A stretch of 64,000 nucleotides of DNA from Nannocystis sp. (GTDB taxonomy: Bacteria; Myxococcota_A; Polyangia; Nannocystales; Nannocystaceae): NCBI GenBank assembly GCA_016712315.1, contig JADJRG010000013.1, positions 434,001-498,000 of the forward strand, in the 5' to 3' direction. Both the position numbers and the translations under genes were made by a program. The notes under the pieces are model-generated. The model was not told the origin of the DNA and made no database searches. It saw only the letters and a program-made list of their open reading frames with translations. This document shows, piece by piece, positions 32,598 to 41,839 of the stretch (its first letter is position 1; each line of letters opens with the position of its first letter).

Positions 32598-33929
32598 ATG
32601 CTTCAACGACCGCAGCCTCGGCTCATCGCCCTCGCGCTGCTCGGCGTCAGCGCCTGCAGCTCGGATCTCGACCTCACCGGCGGCTTCGCCGATCCCGGCT
32701 ACGAGGTCGCCCAGGGCGAGGCCCCGCCGACCCTCGAGGAGCGCCTGCTGTTCTGCGAGGAGAACAAGCCCAGCGCCTGCCCGAACAGCGATGACAGCCG
32801 CATGACCCGCCACGGCGGCCTCATCGACGGCGCGATCTGCCAGTTCGAGCTCGCGGATCAGCAGCAGTGGGCGAGCAAGGGCGCCAACATCGATCGCCTC
32901 GGCCAACACCTGCCCGTCGTCGGCGTCGCCGATCTCCTCAAGGACCTCGATCATCAAGGCGTCGTCGTCGCCAACGATCACCCCGAGCTCGCCCGCTTAG
33001 AGCGCCTCGACCGCGCCTACGGCTGGGACGCCTTCGACCACCAAGACAAGACCTGGATGCCCCAAGGCATCAGCGGCGCCGCCGACGCGGCCGCCGACGA
33101 GCGGATCGCCGGCCGCAGCGTGATCGCCGTGAGCTGGTACCACAACGCCAAGGCTAGCGGCCTCGGCGACCGCCACGAGGTCGCCCGGATCTCCTTCGTC
33201 GACGTCACGGATCCCGCGGACATCCGCTACACCCACGTCGTGCTCGCCGACGTCGTCGACGAAGGCGGCGCGCGCCCTGATCTGCGCCCCGTCCGGATCC
33301 ACGCCGGCGGGATCGCCTGGGTCGGCCGCTATCTCTACGTCGCCGACACCACCCGCGGCCTGCGCGTCTTCGACACCGCGCGGATCTTCGCGCTCGACAG
33401 CCAAGACGACGCCTTCGGCTACGACCCGGACACCGATCGTTACCGCGCCTACGGCCACCGCTACGCGCTCCCCCAGGTAGGCGCCTACTTCCTCACCGAC
33501 CAGAGCTGCTGGCACCGCTTCTCCTTCGTCGCCGCGGACCACACCTCGAGCCCGCCTTCGCTGGTCACCGGCGAGTTCCGCGACGACGACATCGCCGGCA
33601 AGCTGATGCGCTGGGATCTCGACGGCGATCGCCTCGCAGCCACCGGCCCGGGCCCCGGCATCACCCACCCCAGCCAGGTCTTCCACGCCCAAGAGAGCGA
33701 CATGCAAGGCGCCGTGTCGGTCAACGGCGCCTGGTACATCTCCTCGAGCGGCCAGGACGGCGCCTGGGGCCGCCTCTACCGCGCCGACCGCGGCGCGCCC
33801 AGCGTCGCCAGCGGCTGGGTGATCGGCCCTGAAGACGTCATGTTCTCGCGCCGCGACCAGCGGCTCTGGTCGCTCAGCGAGTTCGCCGGTCGCCGCTACA
33901 TCTTCGCGGTCGGCCTCGCGAATGAGTGA
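32598..33929 (+). CDS. secreted lipoprotein, beta-propeller-like (paralog 1)
   Basis: A 443-residue lipoprotein: signal RLIALALLGVSAC with Cys20, then a mature chain. Regions such as VRIHAGGIAWVGRYLYVADT and GLRVFDTARIF look like blades of a beta-propeller. A conserved Trp/His-rich block reads RYALPQVGAYF then SCWHRF. The mature part shares about half its residues with the next gene (MPQGISGAADA, GHRYALPQVGAYF, VIGPED). The function of this family is unknown to me; similar proteins occur in actinomycetes and myxobacteria. The two genes are tandem, 80 bases apart, suggesting local duplication. Confidence 0.75.
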   Translation: MLQRPQPRLIALALLGVSACSSDLDLTGGFADPGYEVAQGEAPPTLEERLLFCEENKPSACPNSDDSRMTRHGGLIDGAICQFELADQQQWASKGANIDRLGQHLPVVGVADLLKDLDHQGVVVANDHPELARLERLDRAYGWDAFDHQDKTWMPQGISGAADAAADERIAGRSVIAVSWYHNAKASGLGDRHEVARISFVDVTDPADIRYTHVVLADVVDEGGARPDLRPVRIHAGGIAWVGRYLYVADTTRGLRVFDTARIFALDSQDDAFGYDPDTDRYRAYGHRYALPQVGAYFLTDQSCWHRFSFVAADHTSSPPSLVTGEFRDDDIAGKLMRWDLDGDRLAATGPGPGITHPSQVFHAQESDMQGAVSVNGAWYISSSGQDGAWGRLYRADRGAPSVASGWVIGPEDVMFSRRDQRLWSLSEFAGRRYIFAVGLANE

Positions 33930-34009
33930 GGACAAACGCCCGCAAAACTCGCGCGATGATACCTGCCCTCAGCGCGCTTAGATTCCCCTGAGATCCAGGA
34001 CGAGGCCCC

Positions 34010-35356
34010 ATGAAGCGCAGCGCCACCCAGACCCTCCTCATCGCCGCGATCGTCGGCCTCGCCGGCGTCGCCGCCGCGCAGGGCCTCTTCTCCGCCGGCT
34101 GCTCCGCCGACGACGGCAGCGCGCCGATCGAGGAGCGCAGGGACGCCGACCCGCCGCTCAGCCTCCAAGAGCGCCTAGCCCTCTGCGAGGCCGACAAGCC
34201 CGCGAGCTGCCCCGGCACCAACGACGACCAGCTCACCCGCCACGGCGGCCTCGTCGCCGGCGCGATCTGTCAGTTCAGCCTCATCGACCAGCAGATCTGG
34301 GAGAGCAGCGGCGCCACCCTCGACGCCCTCGCCGCCGACGTCGAGATCGTCGACGCGGCCGCCTTGCTCAAAGACCTCGATCACCAGGGCGTGCCGATGA
34401 AGGACGATCACAAGGAGCTCGAGCGCTTGGAGCTGATGCTCGAGGCCTTCGGCTGGGACGCCTTCGACCACGGCGATCGCTCGTGGATGCCGCAAGGCGT
34501 CAGCGGCTCCGCCGACGCCTACGAGGACGAGCGCCTCGCCGGTCGCCGCGTCGTCGCGGTCGCTTGGTATCACAAGCCCGAGAACAGCGATCGCCCAGGC
34601 GTCGACAAGGGCTCCCGCGTCTCCTTCGTCGACATCAACGATCTCGCCGCCGGCCAGGTCAAGTACACCCACGCGCTCCTCGTCGAGCCCTTCCTCGAGG
34701 GTGGCGTCCCGCAGCTCCGGCCGCTGCGGATCCACGTCGGCGGGATCGCCTGGGTCGGCCGCTACCTCTACGCCGTCGACACCATGCGCGGCATGCGGGT
34801 CTTCGACACCGAGCGCCTCATCAAGCTCGACAGCCTCGCCGACGAGGTCGGCCGCGACCCAGGCACCGGCGAGTACCGCGCCTACGGCCACCGCTACGCG
34901 CTCCCGCAGGTCGGCGCCTACTTCCAGCCGGACAGCTCGTGCTGGCACCGTTACTCGTTCATCGCCGTCGATCGCACCGCCCCGCCGCCCTCCTTGGTCA
35001 CCGGCGAATTCCACGACGCCGACGTCGCCGGCAAGCTGATCCGTTGGGACCTCGACGGCGAGCGCCTCGCCCTCACCGACGCGGGCGTCGCCCAGCCCTC
35101 GGAGGTCTACTTCGCCCAAGAGAGCGACGTGCAAGGCGCCGTCTCGGTCGGCCGCACCTGGTACCTCAGCGCCAGCGCCCAGGACGGCAACTGGGGGCTC
35201 CTCTACCGGACCACCGCGGGCGAGCGTAGCCAGTCCTACGGCTGGGTGATCGGCCCTGAGGACCTCATGTACTCCCGCAAGGAGGGCGCCCTCTGGTCGG
35301 CCAGCGAGTTCGCCGGCCGCCGCTACGTCTTCTCCGTCGACGTCAGCAAGTACTAG
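34010..35356 (+). CDS. secreted protein, beta-propeller-like (paralog 2)
   Basis: A 448-residue paralog of the upstream gene. The N terminus TLLIAAIVGLAGVAAAQGLFSAGC is a signal sequence with a possible lipobox Cys. Shared motifs are HGGLVAGAICQFSLIDQQ, MPQGVSGSADAYEDERLAG, IHVGGIAWVGRYLYAVDT and GHRYALPQVGAYFQ. Both proteins begin the mature part with LEERL/LQERLxxCExxKPxxCP, giving a probable disulphide. The stop codon overlaps that of the convergent SDR gene by 4 bases (stops share TAG/CTA at 35353-35356). Confidence 0.75.
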   Translation: MKRSATQTLLIAAIVGLAGVAAAQGLFSAGCSADDGSAPIEERRDADPPLSLQERLALCEADKPASCPGTNDDQLTRHGGLVAGAICQFSLIDQQIWESSGATLDALAADVEIVDAAALLKDLDHQGVPMKDDHKELERLELMLEAFGWDAFDHGDRSWMPQGVSGSADAYEDERLAGRRVVAVAWYHKPENSDRPGVDKGSRVSFVDINDLAAGQVKYTHALLVEPFLEGGVPQLRPLRIHVGGIAWVGRYLYAVDTMRGMRVFDTERLIKLDSLADEVGRDPGTGEYRAYGHRYALPQVGAYFQPDSSCWHRYSFIAVDRTAPPPSLVTGEFHDADVAGKLIRWDLDGERLALTDAGVAQPSEVYFAQESDVQGAVSVGRTWYLSASAQDGNWGLLYRTTAGERSQSYGWVIGPEDLMYSRKEGALWSASEFAGRRYVFSVDVSKY

Positions 35357-36180
35357 CGGTTCGCCTGCCGCTCCAGCAGCTCCCAGAGCTGCTGCATCGC
35401 CGCCGGGTCGCGGAATTTACACTTCACCTGCTCGCGCTCCATGAACAGCTTGCCGGTCACCCCTTGCACCGCCGGGCTCACGGCCATCCACGTCGGCGTA
35501 TCGGCCGCCTGCTCGGGGCTGCGCGCGAACATGCCTGAGACTATGCCGGCGCCCGGATCGCCGCGCACGGTCCCTGGCACCGCCGCGTTCACCGTCACCC
35601 CGTGGATCGCCATCTGCGCCCCGGCGGCGTAGCTGAGCAGCCGGGCCGCCTGCATGGACGCGCGGTACGCCTTGATCCCGTTGTACGCGTGCGTATCGAA
35701 GTCGGGGTCGTCGAAATTCAGGCCGCCGGCGAACGGCGAGACCACGTTGATGATCCGCGACGGCGCCGCCGCCTTGAGCAGGTCTTGCAGGCGGCGCAGC
35801 AGGATATACGGGCCGAGCACGTTCATCGTCCACGTGATCTCGAAGCCCAGCTCCGACTCGATCTTCGTCCGCGAGGATCGGTTCACCACGTTCACCCAGA
35901 CGTCGAGCTGCGGCACCCGCTCGTGCAGCATCTCGCCGAACTCGTTGATCGACATCCGCTTGCTCAGGTCGAGCGTCATCGCCAGCGCCTGCGCGCTCGG
36001 CTGCTGCGAGACGATCGACGAGCGCGCGTCTTCGGCCAGCCCGAAGTCGTGCGAGGTCAAGATCACGTGGCCGCCGAGGCGCGCCAAGCTCCGCCCGATC
36101 TCCCGGCCGAGGCTGGTCCCAGCGCCGGTGACGAGGCAATATTTCCCGTGAATTTCGTCAGTTATCGCCGCTTTAGCCAT
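35353..36180 (-). CDS. short-chain dehydrogenase/reductase
   Basis: A 275-residue classical SDR. The NAD(P)-binding motif TGAGTSLGREIG is at about 18-29. The active-site set is Asn in NVLGPY, Ser in VVSPFAGG, and Tyr/Lys in YNGIKAYRA. The substrate cannot be told from sequence. The ATG at 36180 gives the normal SDR N terminus (KYCLVTGAGTS); an in-frame start at 36216 would add 12 residues. The long gap upstream is shared with the divergent BrkB gene. Confidence 0.87.
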   Translation of the reverse strand: MAKAAITDEIHGKYCLVTGAGTSLGREIGRSLARLGGHVILTSHDFGLAEDARSSIVSQQPSAQALAMTLDLSKRMSINEFGEMLHERVPQLDVWVNVVNRSSRTKIESELGFEITWTMNVLGPYILLRRLQDLLKAAAPSRIINVVSPFAGGLNFDDPDFDTHAYNGIKAYRASMQAARLLSYAAGAQMAIHGVTVNAAVPGTVRGDPGAGIVSGMFARSPEQAADTPTWMAVSPAVQGVTGKLFMEREQVKCKFRDPAAMQQLWELLERQANR

Positions 36181-36513
36181 CACGTCCCTCGCTAGCGGCG
36201 GTGATTGTAGATCCACGATCCCTCGCCTGTCTCTACGTCAACAACGCGCCGCGCGCCCGCGCGCCCGCGTGGGATCGCGCGAATTCACAACATGTCTCTT
36301 CAAACATGTCTCTCATGAATGATCCCTCCCCGCTGCGTCCTCGCCGCGCCGCCCCGCCCCGCCGCGCGGAGGACCTCCGAAGGCAGACGCGCGGCCAGGC
36401 GCGGCGGGCGCCGCGCGGCGTGAGCGATCGCCGATCCGCCCGCACGACCTCGCCGGCGTGCGCCGCCGCCGCCGCGCGCATTTTGGCCGAAGAGTTGGCA
36501 TGGTAGCCGCGCC
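36181..36513. other. 333-base divergent gap, no confident gene
   Basis: It separates the SDR gene from the BrkB gene and should hold both promoters. It contains two copies of ACATGTCTCT 14 bases apart (36290-36299 and 36304-36313), preceded by another TGTCTCT at 36229. A plus-strand open frame ends at 36506, encoding an Arg/Ala-rich peptide of about 66 residues, but its composition suggests background from high G+C; I do not call it. Confidence 0.5.
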
Positions 36514-37446
36514 ATGCCGACCCTACTCCGCCGGATCGCGGGCCTGCTCGCCCGCGTCCTCGCGAACTTCTCCAAGCACAAGGGGCTCCTGCTCGCCGGC
36601 GGCATCGCCTACAACGCCCTCATCTCGCTGGTCCCGCTCGCCGCGGTGCTGCTGGTCGCCCTCTCGCAGCTCTTCGACCCTGGCCAGCTCGTCGCGATCC
36701 TCCGCAGCGAGCTCGCCATGGTCATCCCTGGCCAGGCGGAGGGGGTCGTCGCCGAGGTCGAGCGCTTCCTCGCGCAGCGGCAGGTGATCGGCGGCGTCGG
36801 CCTGCTCGTGCTGATCTTCTTCGCCTCGCTCGCCTTCCGCATGCTCGGCGACGCCTTGGCCGTGATCTTCGAGCACCGCCGCTTGCCCGTGCGTCGGCGC
36901 TTCTGGATCGCCGCGCTGCTCCCCTACCTTCACATCGCCCTGCTCGGCGTCGCCTTGGTCGTGCTCACCGCCTTCGTCACGCTCATCGACGCCTTGCCGG
37001 GCGCGGGCGGCCACCGCATCGGCCTCACCGAGAGCGCCCTGCTCGACGGCATCCTCTACGTCAGCGGCGTCATCGGCCAGGCCCTCCTCTTCACCTTGAT
37101 CTACCGGCTCATGCCGGCCATCGCCGTCCACACCCGCCGGGCGCTCGTCGGAGGGATCTGCGCCGCCGCCATGTGGGAGCTCGTGCGGCGGGTCTTGACC
37201 TGGTACTTCACCTCGGTCTCGATCGTCGACGTCATCTACGGCTCGCTCACCACCGTCGTGATCGTCCTGCTCACCTTCGAGATCGCCGCCGTGATCATCC
37301 TCCTCGGCGCCCAGATCATCGCCGAGCTGCAGCACAGCGCCGACGCCGGCCTGCCCTGGTACGAGGCCGCCCCCGACGAGAACGAGGTCAGCCGCTCCGG
37401 CGCCGCCCTCACCGTCAGCGGCGACGCCGCGCCCGCGATCACCTGA
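36514..37446 (+). CDS. YihY/BrkB family inner-membrane protein
   Basis: A 310-residue protein with about six helices. The start GLLARVLANFSKHKGLLLAGGIAYNALISLVPL matches the YihY/BrkB conserved start in which a cytoplasmic helix is followed by GGxAYxxxxSLxPL. The region LMPAIAVHTRRALVGGICAAAMWELVRR and SVSIVDVIYGSLTTVVIVLLTFEIAAVIILLGA match the conserved core. Once annotated as RNase BN, the family is now considered a membrane protein of unknown transport role. A 20-30-residue hydrophilic tail follows. Confidence 0.88.
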   Translation: MPTLLRRIAGLLARVLANFSKHKGLLLAGGIAYNALISLVPLAAVLLVALSQLFDPGQLVAILRSELAMVIPGQAEGVVAEVERFLAQRQVIGGVGLLVLIFFASLAFRMLGDALAVIFEHRRLPVRRRFWIAALLPYLHIALLGVALVVLTAFVTLIDALPGAGGHRIGLTESALLDGILYVSGVIGQALLFTLIYRLMPAIAVHTRRALVGGICAAAMWELVRRVLTWYFTSVSIVDVIYGSLTTVVIVLLTFEIAAVIILLGAQIIAELQHSADAGLPWYEAAPDENEVSRSGAALTVSGDAAPAIT

Positions 37447-37449
37447 CCT

Positions 37450-38679
37450 TTAGGCCATCTGTAGGATCGGCAACAGGTCTGGCCGACCGAGCAGGTCTGC
37501 GAAGCGCCGCGCGCTCATCACCTCGGGCTCGGCGTCGGGGCGCGCGCGGAAGGCCCGGCCGATCGCCAGCCGCCCCGCCTCGACCAGCCCGTCGTCGTCG
37601 AGCCCCCACACCTTCGCCGCTTGATGCCGGATAAACGCCGCGAAGCCCGGCCGCTCTGGCCGGTTGACGTAGAACTCATAGTCCGCCGCGCCCGCCTCGA
37701 CGATCGCCAGATCGCGCAAGAGGTTCACCACCTCGCGCCGAGACGCCTGCACGATCGACCCGCTGCCGGACAGCGCGAATTCACGCACCGGCCGCAGGTC
37801 ATACACCCCGCCGCTGTCGAAGCCCGTCAAGTCGACCAGGCTCACCCCGAAGCGCTCGACGTAGTGCGACCACGCCGCGCTCCGCGGCGCCACGAAGCCG
37901 TCGTTCTGCGGCTCGAAGAGCAGGTAGGAGCCGATCGTATGGGGCGCCGCCTCATCGACCAAGAACGCGTTGAACGCGTGTCCGCGGTTGATCGCGATGA
38001 ACAGCGGCACCCGCAGCTTCGGCGGCGCCGGCGTCGGGTCGATCTTCGCGAGCCCGCGCAGGTTCGCGCTGGCGGCCGCGTCGACGCGCGCGCGGCCGCT
38101 GAGGCGCAGATAGAGCTGCGCGGCGAAGCCCGTGCACAGGTTGCTGAACGACGCGTACTCGCGCGCCTCCGTGTCGTCCGCGCCGACCAACCAGCGCACC
38201 ATCTCCTCGCGAGCCGAGCGGGTCGTCAGCAGCGGCCAGATCGGCTGGTCATCCGGCCAGATCGTCATCGCCTCGCGGTACGCCGCCGCGCCGCGCCGCG
38301 CCACGTGCAGGTGCCCCAGCGCGGTCAGCAGCGCCCGCGGGCTGCCCACCGGCAAGCGCCGCGGCGCCGCCTCGAGCGCCGCCACCGCCCCGTCGATCAG
38401 CGCCAACGTCGCCGCGTCGAGGCGCCCGCTCGCCGTCAGCTCATGCAGCCGCTGCAGCCGCTGCAGCGCCCGCTCGGTCGCGCGACCGAAGGCCCCGTCG
38501 ACGCCGCCCAGCATGCCGAGCCGGGCCATCGCCCGCTGCACCGCCGCCACCGCCGGGCCGCGCTCGCCGCGAGCCATCACTCGCCGGCCCGCGCGCACCT
38601 CCGCCAGCGGCGTCGCCTCGCCGAGCGCTCGCGATTGAAGGCCACTCTCGGGGATCTGCGCGGGTCGGCTCCTTGGCAT
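37450..38679 (-). CDS. peptidoglycan-binding protein with possible Cys/His catalytic centre
   Basis: A 409-residue protein. A PG_binding_1 domain is at about 36-95 (GERGPAVAAVQRAMARLGML, then GRATERALQRLQ). The C-terminal 280 residues are not recognised. Cys182 starts a helix (NLCTGFAAQLYLRL) and His234 starts a strand (NRGHAFNAFLVD), followed by a polar segment FEPQND at 255-260. This order (Cys-helix, His-strand, acidic/Asn) resembles transglutaminase/papain-like peptidases and would fit a wall-acting Cys hydrolase, but that is inference. No signal peptide is obvious. The ATG at 38679 has a GGAG 7 bases upstream. It abuts the BrkB gene tail to tail. Confidence 0.72.
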   Translation of the reverse strand: MPRSRPAQIPESGLQSRALGEATPLAEVRAGRRVMARGERGPAVAAVQRAMARLGMLGGVDGAFGRATERALQRLQRLHELTASGRLDAATLALIDGAVAALEAAPRRLPVGSPRALLTALGHLHVARRGAAAYREAMTIWPDDQPIWPLLTTRSAREEMVRWLVGADDTEAREYASFSNLCTGFAAQLYLRLSGRARVDAAASANLRGLAKIDPTPAPPKLRVPLFIAINRGHAFNAFLVDEAAPHTIGSYLLFEPQNDGFVAPRSAAWSHYVERFGVSLVDLTGFDSGGVYDLRPVREFALSGSGSIVQASRREVVNLLRDLAIVEAGAADYEFYVNRPERPGFAAFIRHQAAKVWGLDDDGLVEAGRLAIGRAFRARPDAEPEVMSARRFADLLGRPDLLPILQMA

Positions 38680-38866
38680 CACATCTCCGCTTCGAGCGTC
38701 AACCGCCAGCATAGGGGATCCCCAGCTCTGGGGGCCAGAGGCGACACGAACCGCGCGATTTCACCCCTCGCATGTGAAGTCTGCATCACCCCACGCCGCC
38801 GACCGACGCGTGCACCTGCAACCCCTCGCTCCCCAGCCGCGCCTTCTCGCGCTAATAATCGTGGCT

Positions 38867-40573
38867 ATGCAACTGTCCCTCCGCCGCCCTCGCGGGTCTG
38901 CCCGCTCCACCGCCGCGCTGCTCACCTGCATCGGCCTCGCGTGCTCTGGCGGCGAACAGGATGACAGCACCACCGGCCTCACCGGCCTCACCGGCATCAC
39001 CGCCGGCACCGGCAACACCGCCGGCAACACCGGCACCACCAGCGGCGCCAGCGCCTCCGCCTCCGCCACCGACAGCGCCACCGACAGCGGCGCCAGCGGC
39101 GAGACCAGCGCCGACGATCCGCCCCCCAAGTTCGACCTCGACAGCCCCGACAGCGGCGACGACCCCGAGGAGCCCGCGCCCCCCGCGATCCCCACCACCT
39201 GCGAAGAGGCGCTCGCTGGCGTCAGCACCGTCGGCTGCCGCTTCTTCGCCGTCGACATGGACTCCCACGACCTCGCCGAGGGCGGCCCGTACGCGGTCGC
39301 TGTCGCCAACGTCCAGCTCGAGGGCGTCGCCACCGTCACCGTCGAGGTCAAGAACGGCGGCGTCTGGCAGCCGATCGCCGGCCCGCAGCCGATCGCCGCC
39401 CTCCAGCTCGCCACCTTCCCGCTCCCTGCGCGCAACACCGACGACAGCATGGTCCTCCCCGGCGGCGCCTATCGGATCACCGCCGACACCCCCGTCGTCG
39501 CCTACCAGTTCAACCCCGTCGACGGCGCCTCCTCCTACCTCTCCGACGCCTCCATGCTCTACCCGGTGCCCGCCCTCGACACCATCAACGACGTCGTCGG
39601 CTGGACCTCGATGATGGACAACAGCAACACCTTCCAGCACGGCTACGCCACCATCATCGCCACCGCCGACGGCACTGAGGTCAAGGTCACCCCTGGCCCC
39701 GCCACCGCCGCCGGCAACGGCGTGCCCGCCGGCACCCCTGGCGTCCCCTTCACCGTCAACCTGCAAGAGGGCGACGTGCTCAGCGTCGCCGTCGCCAGCC
39801 TCGCCACCTCGATGACCGGCACCAAGGTCGTCAGCAACTACCCCGTCGCCGTCTTCTCCGGCCAGGAGTGCGCGCTCATCCCCGCCAGCACCTGCTGCTG
39901 CGATCACATGGAGGAGCAGATCGCCGGCCTCCGCCAGTGGGGCTCCAACTTCATCGCCGCGCGTATGCCCGTGCGCAACGCCGGCAGCCCTGAGACCTCC
40001 TTGTGGCAGATCTACGCCTCCGAGGACGCCACCGAGATCAACATCGCCGCCGACCCAGGCGTCACCGGCATCAACCAGACCCAGCTCACCTTAAACCGCG
40101 GCCAGATGCTCGAGATGTACGTCGGCGGCTCGCCCGGCGCCGCCGGCGACTTCCAGGTCACCGCCTCCAAGCCGATCGGCGTCTTCAACTACATGACCGG
40201 CTCCGAGAACATGCCCTCGCCCTTCAACCTCACCGGCGACCCGGCGATGGTCCAGCTCAGCCCGATCGAGCAATTCCTCCCCCGCTACGTCGTCCTCGTC
40301 CCTGGCACCTGGGTGAACGACATCGCCGTGCTCACCCGCCCTGCTGGCGCGCAGATCACCATCGACGGCGCCCCCGTCGCCGACAGCGCCTTCCTGCCCG
40401 TCGCTGGCGGCGCCTACGAGGTCGGCCGCGTGCCGATCCCTGACGGCGTCCACGTCCTCGACGGCGGCGACTCGCGCTTCGGCGTCGTCATCGTCGGCTA
40501 CGACGACTGGGACAGCTACGCCTACCTCGGCGGCACCGGCACCGGCAAGATCAACCCCAACCCCCCTGGCTAG
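38867..40573 (+). CDS. IgGFc-binding-type lipoprotein
   Basis: A 568-residue surface lipoprotein. Signal ARSTAALLTCIGLAC, acylated at Cys26 (the -3 residue is unusual), then a 75-residue Thr/Gly/Ser/Asp linker typical of Nannocystis-like lipoproteins. The IgGFc_binding domain (pfam17517) fills about 100-560: SHDLAEGGPYAVAVAN, PVVAYQFNPVDG, then PVAVFSGQECALIPA and CCCDHMEEQ, VASKPIGVFNYMTG. The domain is common in myxobacterial lipoproteins and binds unknown ligands despite its name. The ATG at 38867 was chosen for the signal; upstream codons lack signal features. Confidence 0.85.
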   Translation: MQLSLRRPRGSARSTAALLTCIGLACSGGEQDDSTTGLTGLTGITAGTGNTAGNTGTTSGASASASATDSATDSGASGETSADDPPPKFDLDSPDSGDDPEEPAPPAIPTTCEEALAGVSTVGCRFFAVDMDSHDLAEGGPYAVAVANVQLEGVATVTVEVKNGGVWQPIAGPQPIAALQLATFPLPARNTDDSMVLPGGAYRITADTPVVAYQFNPVDGASSYLSDASMLYPVPALDTINDVVGWTSMMDNSNTFQHGYATIIATADGTEVKVTPGPATAAGNGVPAGTPGVPFTVNLQEGDVLSVAVASLATSMTGTKVVSNYPVAVFSGQECALIPASTCCCDHMEEQIAGLRQWGSNFIAARMPVRNAGSPETSLWQIYASEDATEINIAADPGVTGINQTQLTLNRGQMLEMYVGGSPGAAGDFQVTASKPIGVFNYMTGSENMPSPFNLTGDPAMVQLSPIEQFLPRYVVLVPGTWVNDIAVLTRPAGAQITIDGAPVADSAFLPVAGGAYEVGRVPIPDGVHVLDGGDSRFGVVIVGYDDWDSYAYLGGTGTGKINPNPPG

Positions 40574-40722
40574 CAGCGCTCCCACGCGCCGATCCGCGCC
40601 GCCGCCGCCGCGACGAAGCGCGCGAGAGCGAACCGCCGAGGGGACGACGCCGCGGGCTGAAACGAGCCAGCGGCGCCCTCGTGCCCGCGCCGTCGTTCGC
40701 GTAGGATCCTCGCCTCAGCGCC

Positions 40723-41802
40723 ATGTCGGTCCTCACAGTCGTCCTCTTCATCGTCGGCCTCGCGCTCCTCCTCGTCGGCGCGGACGTGATGGTCCGCGGC
40801 GCCTCGGCGATCGCCGTACGCTTTGGGATCTCTCCGCTGATCATCGGCCTCACCGTCGTCTCGCTCGGCACCAGCGCCCCCGAGATCGCCGTCTCCTTCA
40901 CCTCCGCCTTGCGCGGCGAGACCGACGTCGCCATCGGCAACGTCGTCGGCTCCAACATTTTTAACGTGCTCGGGATCCTCGGCGTCACCGCCCTCGTCGC
41001 CCCCTTGATCGTCCAGCGCCAGCTCATCCGCCTCGACGTCCCGGTGATGATCCTCGCCAGCGTCGCCGCCTACCTGCTCGCCCGCGACGGCGTGGTCAGC
41101 ATGCTCGACGGCTTCGGCTTGATCCTCGGCGCCCTCATCTACATCGGCCTGCTCGTCCGGGTCTCCCGCAAGAGCCCCACCGCCGCCGCCGACGTCGATC
41201 CCACCCCGCCCTATCTCCGCCGCCTGCCGATCCAGCTCCTCTTCATCGTCGTCGGCCTCGTCATGCTCGTCTTCGGCTCGCGCTGGTTGATCGACGGCGC
41301 CACCACCTTCGCGCGCCTGCTCGGCGTCAGCGACCTGATCATCGGCCTCACCATCATCGCCGCCGGCACCAGCCTGCCCGAGCTCGCCACCTCGGTGATC
41401 GCCGCCGCCAAGGGCGAGCGGGACATCGCCGTCGGCAACGTCGTCGGCTCCAACATCCTGAACCTGCTCTTGGTGCTCGGCGCCACCGCCGCGATCTCCC
41501 CGCAGGGCGTCCCCGTCGCCGCCGAGGCGATCCGGTTCGACATCCCCGTCATGCTCGCCGTCGCCTTCGCCTGCCTGCCCTCCTTCATCACCGGCAGCGT
41601 CGTCTCGCGCGCCGAGGGCGCCTTCTTCGTCGCCTACTACGTCATCTACACCGTCTTTTTGGTGCTCACCTCGCAGAAGAGCGAGAGCGCCGAGCTCTTC
41701 AGCGACGCCGTCTTTTGGTTCGCCCTCCCGCTCACCGTCGTCGTCGTGCTCTTCGCCCTCGTGCAGGACCTCCGCCGCCGCGGCCGCCCGCCCCTCGCCT
41801 AG
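40723..41802 (+). CDS. calcium/sodium antiporter of the CaCA family (YrbG-like)
   Basis: A 359-residue membrane transporter with about ten helices in two inverted halves. Each half carries the alpha-repeat: GTSAPEIAVSFTSALRGETD with GNVVGSNIFNVLG in the first, and AGTSLPELATSVIAAAKGE with GNVVGSNILNLLLV in the second. These conserved Glu residues bind the cation. It would exchange sodium or protons for calcium across the inner membrane. Not adjacent to kdsC/kdsD, which usually accompany yrbG in enterobacteria. Confidence 0.93.
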   Translation: MSVLTVVLFIVGLALLLVGADVMVRGASAIAVRFGISPLIIGLTVVSLGTSAPEIAVSFTSALRGETDVAIGNVVGSNIFNVLGILGVTALVAPLIVQRQLIRLDVPVMILASVAAYLLARDGVVSMLDGFGLILGALIYIGLLVRVSRKSPTAAADVDPTPPYLRRLPIQLLFIVVGLVMLVFGSRWLIDGATTFARLLGVSDLIIGLTIIAAGTSLPELATSVIAAAKGERDIAVGNVVGSNILNLLLVLGATAAISPQGVPVAAEAIRFDIPVMLAVAFACLPSFITGSVVSRAEGAFFVAYYVIYTVFLVLTSQKSESAELFSDAVFWFALPLTVVVVLFALVQDLRRRGRPPLA

Positions 41803-41839
41803 CAGCCGGCGGTGGAGCTCGCCAACGGGCTGCTCGCCG

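Noticed and set aside
36201..36506. Small open frame before the BrkB gene
   Set aside because: Arg/Ala/Pro-rich with several shadow frames on the other strand; no ribosome site or known motif.
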